Shown piece by piece: positions 17,195-25,891 of a stretch of DNA of 64,000 nucleotides (position 1 is the stretch's first letter; each line of letters begins with the position of its first letter). The DNA is from Anaerococcus sp. Marseille-P3915. Its GTDB lineage: Bacteria > Bacillota > Clostridia > Tissierellales > Peptoniphilaceae. Where the stretch lies: assembly GCF_900258475.1 (NCBI RefSeq), contig NZ_LT984888.1, forward strand, positions 518,639-582,638, read 5' to 3'. The position numbers and the translations under genes are program-made. The notes below the pieces were generated by a model that was not told where the DNA came from, made no database searches, and saw only the letters and a program-made list of their open reading frames with translations.

Positions 17195-18292
17195 ATGTTT
17201 TTGCATTCATTTAAGTACACACTCAAATATCTTTTAAGAGAAAGGGCCATGGTCTTTTGGGCCTTGATTTTCCCCTTTCTTTTGGCGATTTTATTTAAGC
17301 TAGCCTTTGGCAATTTGTCCACTCAGGCCAAATTTGAAAGGATAGATATAGGTGTCAAAGAGAGTCTGCTAGCTGATGAAAATTTCAAAAATTTCCTAGA
17401 CCAGATGGAAGATGAGGATTATTTTAAGGTCCATAAAGCCACTGACAAAAATATCTTAGATCAAAATGACAAGGTCAAGGTCTATGTAGAAAGCCTTGAT
17501 AAGGTCTATGCCAATAAATCAGGCATAAGCCAGACCATAGTAGAGACAATCCTTAAGGCCTACTTGCAAAAATCTGAAATGGTAAAAAGGGTCATGGCAG
17601 AAAATCCTAAGGCAGATCTTATCAAGGTCTTGGAGGTGGATGACTTTATAAATGATAAGTCCAGAAAAAACATGGACCCGATAAATACCTTTTTCTATAC
17701 CCTTGTTGGCATGACCACAATCTATGGCTATATGTGGGGACTTTTCGTAATCTATCAATATGAGGCCAATTTATCTGTCAATGCCAAGAGAAATACCATA
17801 TCTCCACTTAGAAAAAGCCGAGCCCTAAGCGCATCAATCCTAGCAAGCTGGCTAATAAATTTTGCAATCACTCTAATCTTTATAGGATATTTGAAAAAAG
17901 TAATCGGGATAGACTTTGGGGATAGGATGGGACTTTTAGTCCTTTTAAGCGGGCTTTCATCCCTTACAGGTATTGTCTTCGGGATTTTTATCGGCGTTTC
18001 AAATAAAAAGTCAATCGAGTTTAAGATAAATCTAGGCATAGCCATCTCCATGCTTATGAGCTTTTTGGCAGGCATGATGATGTCTGAGATGAAGATTATA
18101 GTTGAAGAAAATATCCCTATACTTAATAAGCTTAATCCCGTAGCTCTTGTAACAGATGCCATCTATGCCCTCTATTATTATGAAGAGACCAGTAGATTTT
18201 ATCAAAATATGGTCTACCTTGGCCTAGTGACCCTGGCCCTAATCTTAGGATCTATGTATTTTATGCGAGGTAAAGAATATGAGAGTCTTTAA
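17195..18292 (+). CDS. ABC-2 type exporter permease 1
   Basis: Membrane protein of 365 residues. One N-terminal helix (about 18-40) is separated by a large external domain (about 45-165) from five further C-terminal helices, the usual ABC-2 permease (ABC2_membrane_3) topology. It overlaps the second permease gene by 14 bases. It should form a heterodimer with that protein; the substrate is unknown. Confidence 0.88.
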   Translation: MFLHSFKYTLKYLLRERAMVFWALIFPFLLAILFKLAFGNLSTQAKFERIDIGVKESLLADENFKNFLDQMEDEDYFKVHKATDKNILDQNDKVKVYVESLDKVYANKSGISQTIVETILKAYLQKSEMVKRVMAENPKADLIKVLEVDDFINDKSRKNMDPINTFFYTLVGMTTIYGYMWGLFVIYQYEANLSVNAKRNTISPLRKSRALSASILASWLINFAITLIFIGYLKKVIGIDFGDRMGLLVLLSGLSSLTGIVFGIFIGVSNKKSIEFKINLGIAISMLMSFLAGMMMSEMKIIVEENIPILNKLNPVALVTDAIYALYYYEETSRFYQNMVYLGLVTLALILGSMYFMRGKEYESL

Positions 18293-19397
18293 AAATTATT
18301 TTAAGCTTGCAGCAGGCCACAAATTTGCTATAATCCTTTACTCATTAATCTTTGGCCTCCTTATGATTTTTTCGACAAGGTCTGTCAAGAGAGATTTTTA
18401 TGTAAGTGTAAAACCTGATATTTACATAAATGATGAGGCTGAGACTGATTTATCAAGGGCCCTAGTAACCTATCTTGATAAAAACACCATGATAAGGGAA
18501 ATGGATGAAGACCTAGTTGAAGATAAGCTCTTTTACCAGATGATAAACGCAGCTGTCGTGATTCCTAAAGATTTTGACCAAACTAGGAAGCTAGACTTTA
18601 AAAACGCCCCAAATGATATGTATGGGATGGCTGTAAAGGAGAATATCAACCAGTTTTTAAACCAGGTGGCTTCTTATGAGAAGGCAGGTTTTGAGAAAGC
18701 TCAAGCAATTGACTTTGCAAGTAAGGATTTGGATAAGAAGATAGAAGTGGATTTAAAGGATAAGAATAAGGTTAAAAACAAGGATGATTCCCTCTTTTAT
18801 TTTAACTTTTTAAATTATCTTATCTTATCACAAGTAATCCTTATAGTTTCAACTATAGTTAAGATTTATAAGAAATCTACTATTGCCATGAGAAATGAGG
18901 TCTCTGCCATGTCAAAGGCTAGGATGAATTTGGAATTAATTCTGGGCCATATAGTGACAGGCATCGGAGTTTGGCTATTTTATGTCATTCTTTTTGCCCT
19001 AATCTACAAGTACGATTTTAAGGCAAGTCACACCAACCTCATGATCTTAAACTCTTTGATCTTTACCATTACTGTCGTAGCCATGGCTGTTATGCTTGCA
19101 AATCTTATAGTAAGTGAAAATATAATGTCGGCTATCATGCAGGTGGTGGGCTTGGGTTCATCCTTTTTGTGCGGAGCCTTTGTCCCTCAGGAATTTTTGT
19201 CAAAGACTGCTTTAAATATAGGAAAAATCTTACCTTCTTATTATTATATAAAAAATAATAATATGCTAATAGAAAATCCCGCCCTAAGTACAATTCTGCC
19301 AAATATGGGAATAATGCTTGCCTTTGCCCTAACCTTTGTCCTAATGAGCTTGATTTTTAGGCCAAAAGCTAAAAGAAAGGTTTCTGACCTAGGATAA
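18279..19397 (+). CDS. ABC-2 type exporter permease 2
   Basis: Membrane protein of 372 residues with the same layout as its upstream neighbour: one N-terminal helix (about 15-32), an external domain to about residue 175, and a cluster of helices in the C-terminal half ending in FALTFVLMSLIF and a basic tail. The two permeases are only distantly alike, indicating an old duplication. It ends the exporter operon, followed by a terminator. Confidence 0.87.
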   Translation: MRVFKNYFKLAAGHKFAIILYSLIFGLLMIFSTRSVKRDFYVSVKPDIYINDEAETDLSRALVTYLDKNTMIREMDEDLVEDKLFYQMINAAVVIPKDFDQTRKLDFKNAPNDMYGMAVKENINQFLNQVASYEKAGFEKAQAIDFASKDLDKKIEVDLKDKNKVKNKDDSLFYFNFLNYLILSQVILIVSTIVKIYKKSTIAMRNEVSAMSKARMNLELILGHIVTGIGVWLFYVILFALIYKYDFKASHTNLMILNSLIFTITVVAMAVMLANLIVSENIMSAIMQVVGLGSSFLCGAFVPQEFLSKTALNIGKILPSYYYIKNNNMLIENPALSTILPNMGIMLAFALTFVLMSLIFRPKAKRKVSDLG

Positions 19398-19413
19398 AAT
19401 AAATACAGATTTT

Positions 19414-19441
19414 GACTCTGGCTTATACCAGGGTCTTTTTT
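19414..19441 (+). terminator. Rho-independent terminator after the ABC exporter
   Basis: Stem GACTCTGG/CCAGGGTC (8 pairs, one G-T wobble), 6-base loop, then six T residues. Confidence 0.9.
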
Positions 19442-19510
19442 GTTAAAGAAAATCAATAAGAAGTGTAATTTATTAGCAAAAAGAAGTAGGATATTATTAG
19501 GAGTGAGAAT

Positions 19511-20305
19511 ATGAATTTTTTAGATAATTTTATTACATCTCTTATGTTAATAAGAGTCACAGATGTTATTGATATTGCAATTATAGCCTTTGTTGTTTAT
19601 AAGCTTTTTTCCTTGCTTAGAAACACCCGTGCTGAGCAGGTTTTATATGGACTTATCTTTGTCCTAATTTTCGCCTCTATTGCTGATATGCTCAACCTAA
19701 ATACGGTTTCCTGGGTTATGAACCAGTTTTTAACTGTATCTTTGGTATTTATTATCGTAGTCTTTCAGCCTGAGCTTAGGACTGGTCTTGAGAGGATTGG
19801 TAGGGGTAGGTCTATCTTTGGATCTGAGAAAAATATGAGAAATGAGGATTCTATCAAGGAAATAGTTTCTGCAATGAGCTCCCTTTCTCGTCAAAAAATT
19901 GGAGCCCTAGTTGTCCTTGAAAGGGAAGTAGGACTTTCTGATATAATTGAGTCAGGAACCATGCTTGAGGCAGATATTTCTAGTGAACTTCTTATAAATA
20001 TTTTTATACCAAACACCCCTCTCCACGATGGGGCAGTTATTATTAGAAAAAACACAATCACAGCAGCAGCCTGCTACTTGCCACTTTCCCAATCCAATAC
20101 CATTGCCAAGGAGCTTGGCACTAGGCACAGGGCGGCTATAGGCATTACAGAAAAGTCTGATGCGGTTGTAATCATAGTTTCAGAGGAGACAGGCAATATA
20201 TCTGTAGCTGAAAATGGTGTAATCAACAGATATTTTGATGAAGAATCTCTAACAATTAGACTAAGAAATGAAATCAGCGAAAAGGGGCTAAAAAAAGATG
20301 AATAG
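19511..20305 (+). CDS. cdaA: Diadenylate cyclase CdaA
   Basis: Membrane-bound c-di-AMP synthase of 264 residues. Three N-terminal transmembrane segments (about 15-35, 43-62, 68-86) precede the DAC domain with both active-site motifs, DGA (173-175 in PLHDGAVI) and RHR (205-207 in GTRHRAA). It makes c-di-AMP from two ATP and controls osmolyte and potassium balance and wall integrity. It overlaps cdaR by 8 bases, the usual cdaA-cdaR pairing; the glmM gene that often follows is replaced here by cca. Confidence 0.95.
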   Translation: MNFLDNFITSLMLIRVTDVIDIAIIAFVVYKLFSLLRNTRAEQVLYGLIFVLIFASIADMLNLNTVSWVMNQFLTVSLVFIIVVFQPELRTGLERIGRGRSIFGSEKNMRNEDSIKEIVSAMSSLSRQKIGALVVLEREVGLSDIIESGTMLEADISSELLINIFIPNTPLHDGAVIIRKNTITAAACYLPLSQSNTIAKELGTRHRAAIGITEKSDAVVIIVSEETGNISVAENGVINRYFDEESLTIRLRNEISEKGLKKDE

Positions 20306-21269
20306 CTTTCTAGAAAAACTCAAAAAATTTGACGATAAAAGCGATAATAAACTGATAATCCTATCAATTATAGTGGCTGTAGTGATGTGGACCTTTGTCA
20401 CAACTTCAACCAATCCAACAGCAAATAGGACTTTTAGAAACCTTCCGCTTATTATACAAAACCAGGATAAGCTTGAAGATAATGGCTACACCATTGTCAG
20501 CAAGGATGAGGCAAACACTGTATCAGTCAGGCTAACAGGCTCAAGAAATAACCTTATAGGCCTTGACCAATCTGATATTCAAGCCTCAATAAATGTTGCA
20601 AATGTCAAAGAAGGCATTAACTCCCTCGATGTAAACATTGATACTCCAACAGGAATCTATGTCGATCACATAGACCCAAAGAGTATAAACCTTAATATCC
20701 AAAGGATAATCACAAAGTCAATGCCGGTAAATATTGTCATAGATGATAAGTTAAAAGATGGCAAACTTGTCGAGGTAAATGAACAAAGGCCAAAGGAAAT
20801 ACAGATTTCAGGACCAGAATCTATAATAAATAAGGTCGACAGAATCGAAGCCTACATCAATGATGCCGAATATCTGGATGGCAAAATTCATAATGTAAAT
20901 GTCAATGTCCTTGATAAGGGCGGAAAGACAGTTGAAGGAGTTGACCTAGACCATAAGGATATCAACCTTTCCTTCCTAGTTTATGAAACAAAAAAAGTAA
21001 AGGTAGAACTAAAGGTAAGGGGTGAACTTGCCGAAGGATATCAAGCAAGCCTTAAGACCCTAAGGCCTGAACAGATTGTAATAAAGGGCCAAAGCCTTAA
21101 AAATATAAGTAAAATCTCAACCTTCCCTGTAAATGTATCAAACATCAAGGCTAGCAAGTCCGGAGAAGTAAAACTAGATTTACCAGATGGTGTAGAAGTT
21201 TATGATGGGGAAGATGTTATAAATTACAGGATAGATGTAAATAAGAAAGATAGTTCCGAGGATGAATAA
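20298..21269 (+). CDS. cdaR: CdaR (YbbR-domain) regulator of the diadenylate cyclase
   Basis: A single-pass membrane protein (323 residues; helix about 20-38) with an external region made of YbbR repeats: FRNLPLIIQNQ, SVRLTGSRNNL, MPVNIVI, QISGPESIINKV, VKVELKVRG and IVIKGQSLKNI mark about three repeat units. In other Firmicutes CdaR binds CdaA and tunes c-di-AMP synthesis. It overlaps both cdaA and cca by 8 bases, so all three genes are translationally coupled. Confidence 0.92.
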   Translation: MNSFLEKLKKFDDKSDNKLIILSIIVAVVMWTFVTTSTNPTANRTFRNLPLIIQNQDKLEDNGYTIVSKDEANTVSVRLTGSRNNLIGLDQSDIQASINVANVKEGINSLDVNIDTPTGIYVDHIDPKSINLNIQRIITKSMPVNIVIDDKLKDGKLVEVNEQRPKEIQISGPESIINKVDRIEAYINDAEYLDGKIHNVNVNVLDKGGKTVEGVDLDHKDINLSFLVYETKKVKVELKVRGELAEGYQASLKTLRPEQIVIKGQSLKNISKISTFPVNVSNIKASKSGEVKLDLPDGVEVYDGEDVINYRIDVNKKDSSEDE

Positions 21270-22569
21270 GGAATTTATCTTAAAAAGCCTAGAAGAAGCT
21301 GGCTTTAAAGCCTATCTTGTGGGAGGTTGCCTTAGAGATGAAATAATGGGAAAGCCTTCATCAGATGTTGACATAGCAACGACTGCAAGGCCAGATGAGA
21401 TTAAGGAAGTCTTTAAGGATTTTACCCTAGTTGATATTGGCAAGAAGTTTGGAACAATCAAAGTTCTTGCAGGATTTGATGAGTATGAGATAACAACCTT
21501 AAGGTCCGACTCAATCTATTTAGACAAGAGAAGGCCTGTAGCTGTATCCTTTACTGATGATATTTATGAAGATTTGGCCCGCAGGGACTTTGCAATAAAT
21601 GCTATGGCCAAAAGAAGTGGAGAAATAATCGACCCTTTTGACGGAAGGACTGATATAAAAAACAAGATAATACGAGCTGTTGGCAATCCTAAAGAGAGGA
21701 TTGAAGAAGATTACCTGAGGGCCCTTAGGGCAGTTAGGTTTGCAACTTGTCTTGATTTTACAATCGAGGATAGTCTAAAAAAGGCCATAATAGAAAAACA
21801 AGCGAATATTGAATTTATTTCAAAAGAGCGAATTGCAAGTGAAGTAAATAAAATTTTGCTAGCTGATGATCCAGTTTATGGGATAAGGCTTTTAGAAGAG
21901 CTGGGTTTACTAGATAAGATTTTCCCAGAACTATCTAGAACTATCGGCTTTGACCAACATTCGCCCCACCACTACCTAGATGTCTATGAACACAGCCTAG
22001 AAGTCTTAAGAAATACAGAAAAAGACCTAATAACAAGGCTTGCTGCCATCTTTCACGATACAGGCAAGGTCGATTGCTTTTTTCTTGATGAAAAGGGCAA
22101 TGGGAGATTTTTTGGCCACCAAGACCTGTCCGCAGACCTTGCCATTGCAAGGCTTAGAGATTTAAAATATTCCAAAAAGCTTATAGGATCTGTAGAAAAT
22201 CTTATTAGAAGGCATATGGATGCGGCCAATACCTATACAGAAAAGTCTATCAAAAGGCTTCTAAGAAAACTTGGCAAGGAAGACCTCTTGAGGCTCCTTG
22301 ACCTGCAAAAGGCTGATAAGCTTGCAACAGTCCACAAGGACCTAGCAAATATAAATAAGGCCCACGAGCTTTTAAAAAATCTAGAAAAAGAAGACCTGGT
22401 CCTTAAAAGGTCGGATTTAGCAGTAAATGGCAAGGACTTAATAAAACTCGGATACAAAGAAGGCAGGGTTTTGGGTGATTTGCTTAAGTTAATAGAAGAA
22501 AATGTTCTTGAGGAAAATCTTCCTAATAATAAGACCGCAATCCTTAAATTTATAAGAGAAATGGGCTAG
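21262..22569 (+). CDS. cca: CCA tRNA nucleotidyltransferase with HD domain
   Basis: Class II tRNA nucleotidyltransferase (435 residues) that adds or repairs the 3' CCA of tRNAs. The nucleotidyltransferase motif GGCLRDEIMG is at about 18-27, followed by DVDIATTARPDEI with the catalytic aspartates, RRDFAINAMA and the EDYLRALRAVRFA helix. A C-terminal HD phosphohydrolase domain is present (TRLAAIFHDTGK, RHMDAANTY). It ends the cda operon. A short run of unrelated sequence separates it from tig. Confidence 0.94.
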   Translation: MNKEFILKSLEEAGFKAYLVGGCLRDEIMGKPSSDVDIATTARPDEIKEVFKDFTLVDIGKKFGTIKVLAGFDEYEITTLRSDSIYLDKRRPVAVSFTDDIYEDLARRDFAINAMAKRSGEIIDPFDGRTDIKNKIIRAVGNPKERIEEDYLRALRAVRFATCLDFTIEDSLKKAIIEKQANIEFISKERIASEVNKILLADDPVYGIRLLEELGLLDKIFPELSRTIGFDQHSPHHYLDVYEHSLEVLRNTEKDLITRLAAIFHDTGKVDCFFLDEKGNGRFFGHQDLSADLAIARLRDLKYSKKLIGSVENLIRRHMDAANTYTEKSIKRLLRKLGKEDLLRLLDLQKADKLATVHKDLANINKAHELLKNLEKEDLVLKRSDLAVNGKDLIKLGYKEGRVLGDLLKLIEENVLEENLPNNKTAILKFIREMG

Positions 22570-22573
22570 TTTC

Positions 22574-22602
22574 TTGCTAGCTAGATAAAAATGTAGTATA
22601 TT
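22574..22602 (+). promoter_or_regulatory. Candidate sigma-A promoter for tig
   Basis: TTGCTA, a 17-base spacer and TATATT lie 35 bases before the start codon of tig. The -10 is imperfect. Confidence 0.5.
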
Positions 22603-22636
22603 ATTTCAATGAGTATGAACTTTCACGGAGGAGAAA

Positions 22637-23974
22637 ATGACAGAATTAAAATCACACGAAAATAACATAGCTAAATTTGAATTTAATGTAGCTTATGATG
22701 ACTTTAAAAAAGCAACTGACACAGTATATAAGAGAAATAAGAAAAGATACAGAATAGATGGTTTCAGACCAGGCCATGTTCCAAGAAGAGTTCTTGAAAA
22801 AATGTACGGCCCAGAAATCTTCTACGATGATGCTATCCAAATAGTATTCCCAGAACCATATGAAAAGGCAGTAGAAGAATTAGGTCTAGAAGTAATCGAC
22901 CAACCATCAGTAGACTTAGATGATATTGAAGAAGGCAAAGACATCACCTTCAAGGTAGAAGTAGAAACAAAACCACACCCAGAACTAGGTGATTACAATA
23001 ATCTTGTAATAGAAGAAGTTTCTGGCGAAGTAACTGAAGAAGATGTAAACCACGAACTATCTCACCAACAAGAAGAAAATGCTAGACTTATCTCAGTAGA
23101 AGATAGGGGAGCAAAAGAAGGTGACAAGGTAAATATAGACTTTGATGGCTACCTAGATGATGAAGAATTTGAAGGTGGCAAGGCAGAAGACTATGACCTA
23201 GTAATAGGCTCAAACACCTTTATCGAAGGCTTTGAAGACCAAATAATCGGTCACAAGGTAGGAGATAAGTTTGAAATCAACGTAACTTTCCCAGAAGATT
23301 ACCAAGCAAAAGAATTCCAAGGCAAGGATGCTAAATTTGTTGTTGAAATCAACTCAATTACAGAAAAACAACTTCCAGAACTTGACGATGAATTTGCAAA
23401 AGACATCTCAGAATTCGATACACTTGAAGAACTTAAAAATAACCTAAAAGAAAAGCTAGCAGATGATAAGAAATCTTTTGCTGAAAGCCAAATGCAAAAC
23501 CAAGCAGTAGCAGCCCTAGTAGAAGTAAGTGAAGTTAGTGCTCCAAAATCAATGGTAGACAGAGAAATCGACTTTGACCTTCAAAACCTAGATCAAAGAC
23601 TTCAACAAATGGGTCTAACACTTTCTCAATATATTGAAATGACAAAGATGGATATCAACGCTATCCGTGACCAATATAGAGAAGGTGCTGAAGCTAGAGT
23701 TAAGGCAAATCTTGTAATAGATGAACTAGCTATCAAAGAAGGCATCGAAGTATCTGATGAAGAAAAAGAAGAAGAATTAAAAGAAACAGCTAAAAACTAC
23801 GGTGTAGATGACTTTGAAAAATTCAAAGAAATCTTTGCTAAAAATGTTTCTGATGAGACTCTAGAAGAAAATATCAAGAGAAGAAAGGCTGTAGAATTAC
23901 TAGTAAGTAAGGCTAAGGCTCTTCCTCATGAAGAATACCACAAACACGTAGAGGAAAACAAAGAAGCAAAATAA
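22637..23974 (+). CDS. tig: Trigger factor
   Basis: Ribosome-associated chaperone and peptidyl-prolyl isomerase of 445 residues. The ribosome-binding loop reads GFRPGHVPRRVLEK (about 38-51; usual core GFRxGxxP). A central FKBP domain (GDKVNIDFDGYLDDEEFEGG, LVIGSNTFIEGFEDQIIG, VTFPEDY) and a helical C-terminal substrate domain follow. It is very acidic and uses a narrower codon set than its neighbours, consistent with high expression. It sits upstream of clpP and clpX, the usual order, behind a GGAGGAG box. Confidence 0.96.
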   Translation: MTELKSHENNIAKFEFNVAYDDFKKATDTVYKRNKKRYRIDGFRPGHVPRRVLEKMYGPEIFYDDAIQIVFPEPYEKAVEELGLEVIDQPSVDLDDIEEGKDITFKVEVETKPHPELGDYNNLVIEEVSGEVTEEDVNHELSHQQEENARLISVEDRGAKEGDKVNIDFDGYLDDEEFEGGKAEDYDLVIGSNTFIEGFEDQIIGHKVGDKFEINVTFPEDYQAKEFQGKDAKFVVEINSITEKQLPELDDEFAKDISEFDTLEELKNNLKEKLADDKKSFAESQMQNQAVAALVEVSEVSAPKSMVDREIDFDLQNLDQRLQQMGLTLSQYIEMTKMDINAIRDQYREGAEARVKANLVIDELAIKEGIEVSDEEKEEELKETAKNYGVDDFEKFKEIFAKNVSDETLEENIKRRKAVELLVSKAKALPHEEYHKHVEENKEAK

Positions 23975-23996
23975 TTAACCTAGTTTTAAGCTGAAT

Positions 23997-24013
23997 ATAA
24001 GGAAAATCCTTAT
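23997..24013 (+). promoter_or_regulatory. Hairpin next to the clpP ribosome-binding site
   Basis: ATAAGGA and its exact complement TCCTTAT, separated by AAA, abut the AAAGGAG box of clpP. It has no T tract, so it is not a terminator. It may shield or expose the ribosome-binding site or act as a processing site. Confidence 0.5.
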
Positions 24014-24025
24014 AAAGGAGGCTTT

Positions 24026-24622
24026 ATGTTAGCTAAAAATTATTTAGTACCAACAGTAGTAGAACAAACAAACAGAGGCGAAAGAGCCTATGATATATAT
24101 TCAAGACTTCTCAAAGATAGGATAATCTTCCTATCTGGAGAGGTCCGTGATGAGGTAAGTGATATAATAATTGCCCAACTTCTCTTTTTAGAAAGTGAAG
24201 ATCCAAACAAGGACATACATTTTTATATCAACTCTCCAGGCGGTGTTGTAACAAGCGGCCTTGCAATCTATGACACAATGAACTACATCAAGCCAGATGT
24301 ATCAACAATCTGCATAGGCCAAGCAGCATCAATGGGAGCAGTACTTTTATCATCAGGAGCCAAGGGCAAGAGATTTTCTCTACCTAACTCCAACATCATG
24401 ATCCACCAACCATCAGGTGGGGCCCAAGGTCAAGCGTCAGATATAGTTATCCAAGCTGAGCAAATCCTAAAAATTAAGGCTAACCTTAATAGGATTCTAG
24501 CAGAAAATACTGGCAAAGACCTTGCCCAAATAGAGAAAGATACAGACAGGGACTTTGCCATGAGTGCACAAGAAGCCCTAGAATATGGTCTAATAGATAA
24601 AGTTATAGAAAGTAATAAGTAA
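24026..24622 (+). CDS. clpP: ATP-dependent Clp protease proteolytic subunit
   Basis: Serine protease subunit (198 residues). Catalytic residues are Ser102 ([11 protein letters not shown]), His127 (IMIHQP) and the Asp in the DTDRD motif near residue 176. The N-terminal [21 protein letters not shown] is typical of ClpP. It forms a tetradecamer that works with ClpX, encoded 1 base downstream. No CtsR-type operator was seen upstream. Confidence 0.97.
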   Translation: MLAKNYLVPTVVEQTNRGERAYDIYSRLLKDRIIFLSGEVRDEVSDIIIAQLLFLESEDPNKDIHFYINSPGGVVTSGLAIYDTMNYIKPDVSTICIGQAASMGAVLLSSGAKGKRFSLPNSNIMIHQPSGGAQGQASDIVIQAEQILKIKANLNRILAENTGKDLAQIEKDTDRDFAMSAQEALEYGLIDKVIESNK

Positions 24623-24623
24623 T

Positions 24624-25838
24624 ATGGCAGAAATGGACAAAACGCAAGTGAGATGTTCTTTTTGTGGTAAAGATTCTAGCCAAGTAAAGAGGATAATTGC
24701 CGGAGCAAATGGCTATATATGCAATGAATGCGTGGAACTTTGCTCGGAAATTATCGAGGGTGAAGAAAATGCTATGAATGATTTTGCCTTTGATTTTGAA
24801 TTATCAAAACCAAGGGAGATCAAAGACTACCTTGACCAATATGTAATAGGCCAAGAAGAAGCCAAAAAAACCCTATCAGTAGCAGTTTACAACCACTATA
24901 AAAGAATTACATCCAATGTTGAAGATACGGATGTAGAATTACAAAAATCAAATATTTTAATGCTTGGACCAACAGGTTCTGGTAAGACCCTCCTTGCCCA
25001 AACCCTAGCCAAAAAGCTAAATGTGCCATTTGCTATAGCAGATGCTACAAGCCTTACCGAAGCAGGTTATGTGGGTGAGGATGTAGAAAATATTATTCTA
25101 AAACTAGTCCAAGCAGCTGATTACGACATAGAAGCAGCTGAAATTGGAATAATATATGTAGACGAGATAGATAAGATTACTAGAAAAAGTGAAAATCCAT
25201 CTATAACCCGTGATGTAAGTGGGGAAGGTGTCCAACAAGCTCTTCTAAAGCTAATAGAAGGCACAGAAGCCAATGTCCCTCCACAAGGAGGCAGGAAGCA
25301 CCCATCCCAAGAATATATCAGGGTAGATACCACCAATATTCTCTTTATCCTAGGTGGGGCCTTTGAAGGCATAGGGGATATTATAAACCAAAGACAAGTC
25401 GATAAGACCATCGGCTTCGGGGCAGATATTTCTAAAAGAGAAAAGACAGACCTAAGCCTAGTCAATACCGAAGACTTGCTCAAATTTGGCCTTATACCAG
25501 AATTTATCGGTAGGGTGCCAATAATAGTAAGTCTTGATGCCCTAGATGAAGATTCCCTAGTGAGAATCCTAAAAGAGCCTAAAAACTCAGTCATCAAGCA
25601 ATATCAAAAGCTGTTTGACCTTGATAATGTCAAGTTAAGCTTTGAAGATGATGCTATTGAGGCTATAGCAAAAAAGGCAATCGAGCAAAAAACAGGAGCT
25701 AGGGGCCTTAGGACCATACTTGAAAATCTCCTCCTCGATGTGATGTTTGACATACCATCCAGGAATGAAATAAAAGAAGTTCTAGTAACCAAAGAAGCTA
25801 TAGATGATCCTAGCAAGCTAGAATATAAAAAGAAATAA
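24624..25838 (+). CDS. clpX: ATP-dependent Clp protease ATP-binding subunit ClpX
   Basis: AAA+ unfoldase of 404 residues. An N-terminal zinc-binding domain (CSFCGKD ... CNECVELC, about 11-40) precedes the ATPase with Walker A GPTGSGKT, Walker [11 protein letters not shown], the pore loop GYVGED and sensor 2 region (GARGLR). The ClpP-docking IGF loop is visible as TIGFGAD. It unfolds tagged proteins for ClpP. Confidence 0.97.
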   Translation: MAEMDKTQVRCSFCGKDSSQVKRIIAGANGYICNECVELCSEIIEGEENAMNDFAFDFELSKPREIKDYLDQYVIGQEEAKKTLSVAVYNHYKRITSNVEDTDVELQKSNILMLGPTGSGKTLLAQTLAKKLNVPFAIADATSLTEAGYVGEDVENIILKLVQAADYDIEAAEIGIIYVDEIDKITRKSENPSITRDVSGEGVQQALLKLIEGTEANVPPQGGRKHPSQEYIRVDTTNILFILGGAFEGIGDIINQRQVDKTIGFGADISKREKTDLSLVNTEDLLKFGLIPEFIGRVPIIVSLDALDEDSLVRILKEPKNSVIKQYQKLFDLDNVKLSFEDDAIEAIAKKAIEQKTGARGLRTILENLLLDVMFDIPSRNEIKEVLVTKEAIDDPSKLEYKKK

Positions 25839-25848
25839 GAGTAAAATT

Positions 25849-25874
25849 GGGGAATGCTAGTCATTTCCCTTTTT
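25849..25874 (+). terminator. Weak terminator or attenuator between clpX and lon
   Basis: Stem GGGGAATG/CATTTCCC (8 pairs with one wobble), loop CTAGT, followed by five T residues then AAAC. The short T run suggests partial termination. Confidence 0.6.
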
Positions 25875-25891
25875 AAACGTAAGGAAGATTT

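Noticed and set aside
25121-25597. Minus-strand open frame of 158 codons inside clpX
   Set aside because: Antisense shadow of a conserved ATPase; composition and lack of ribosome site argue against coding.
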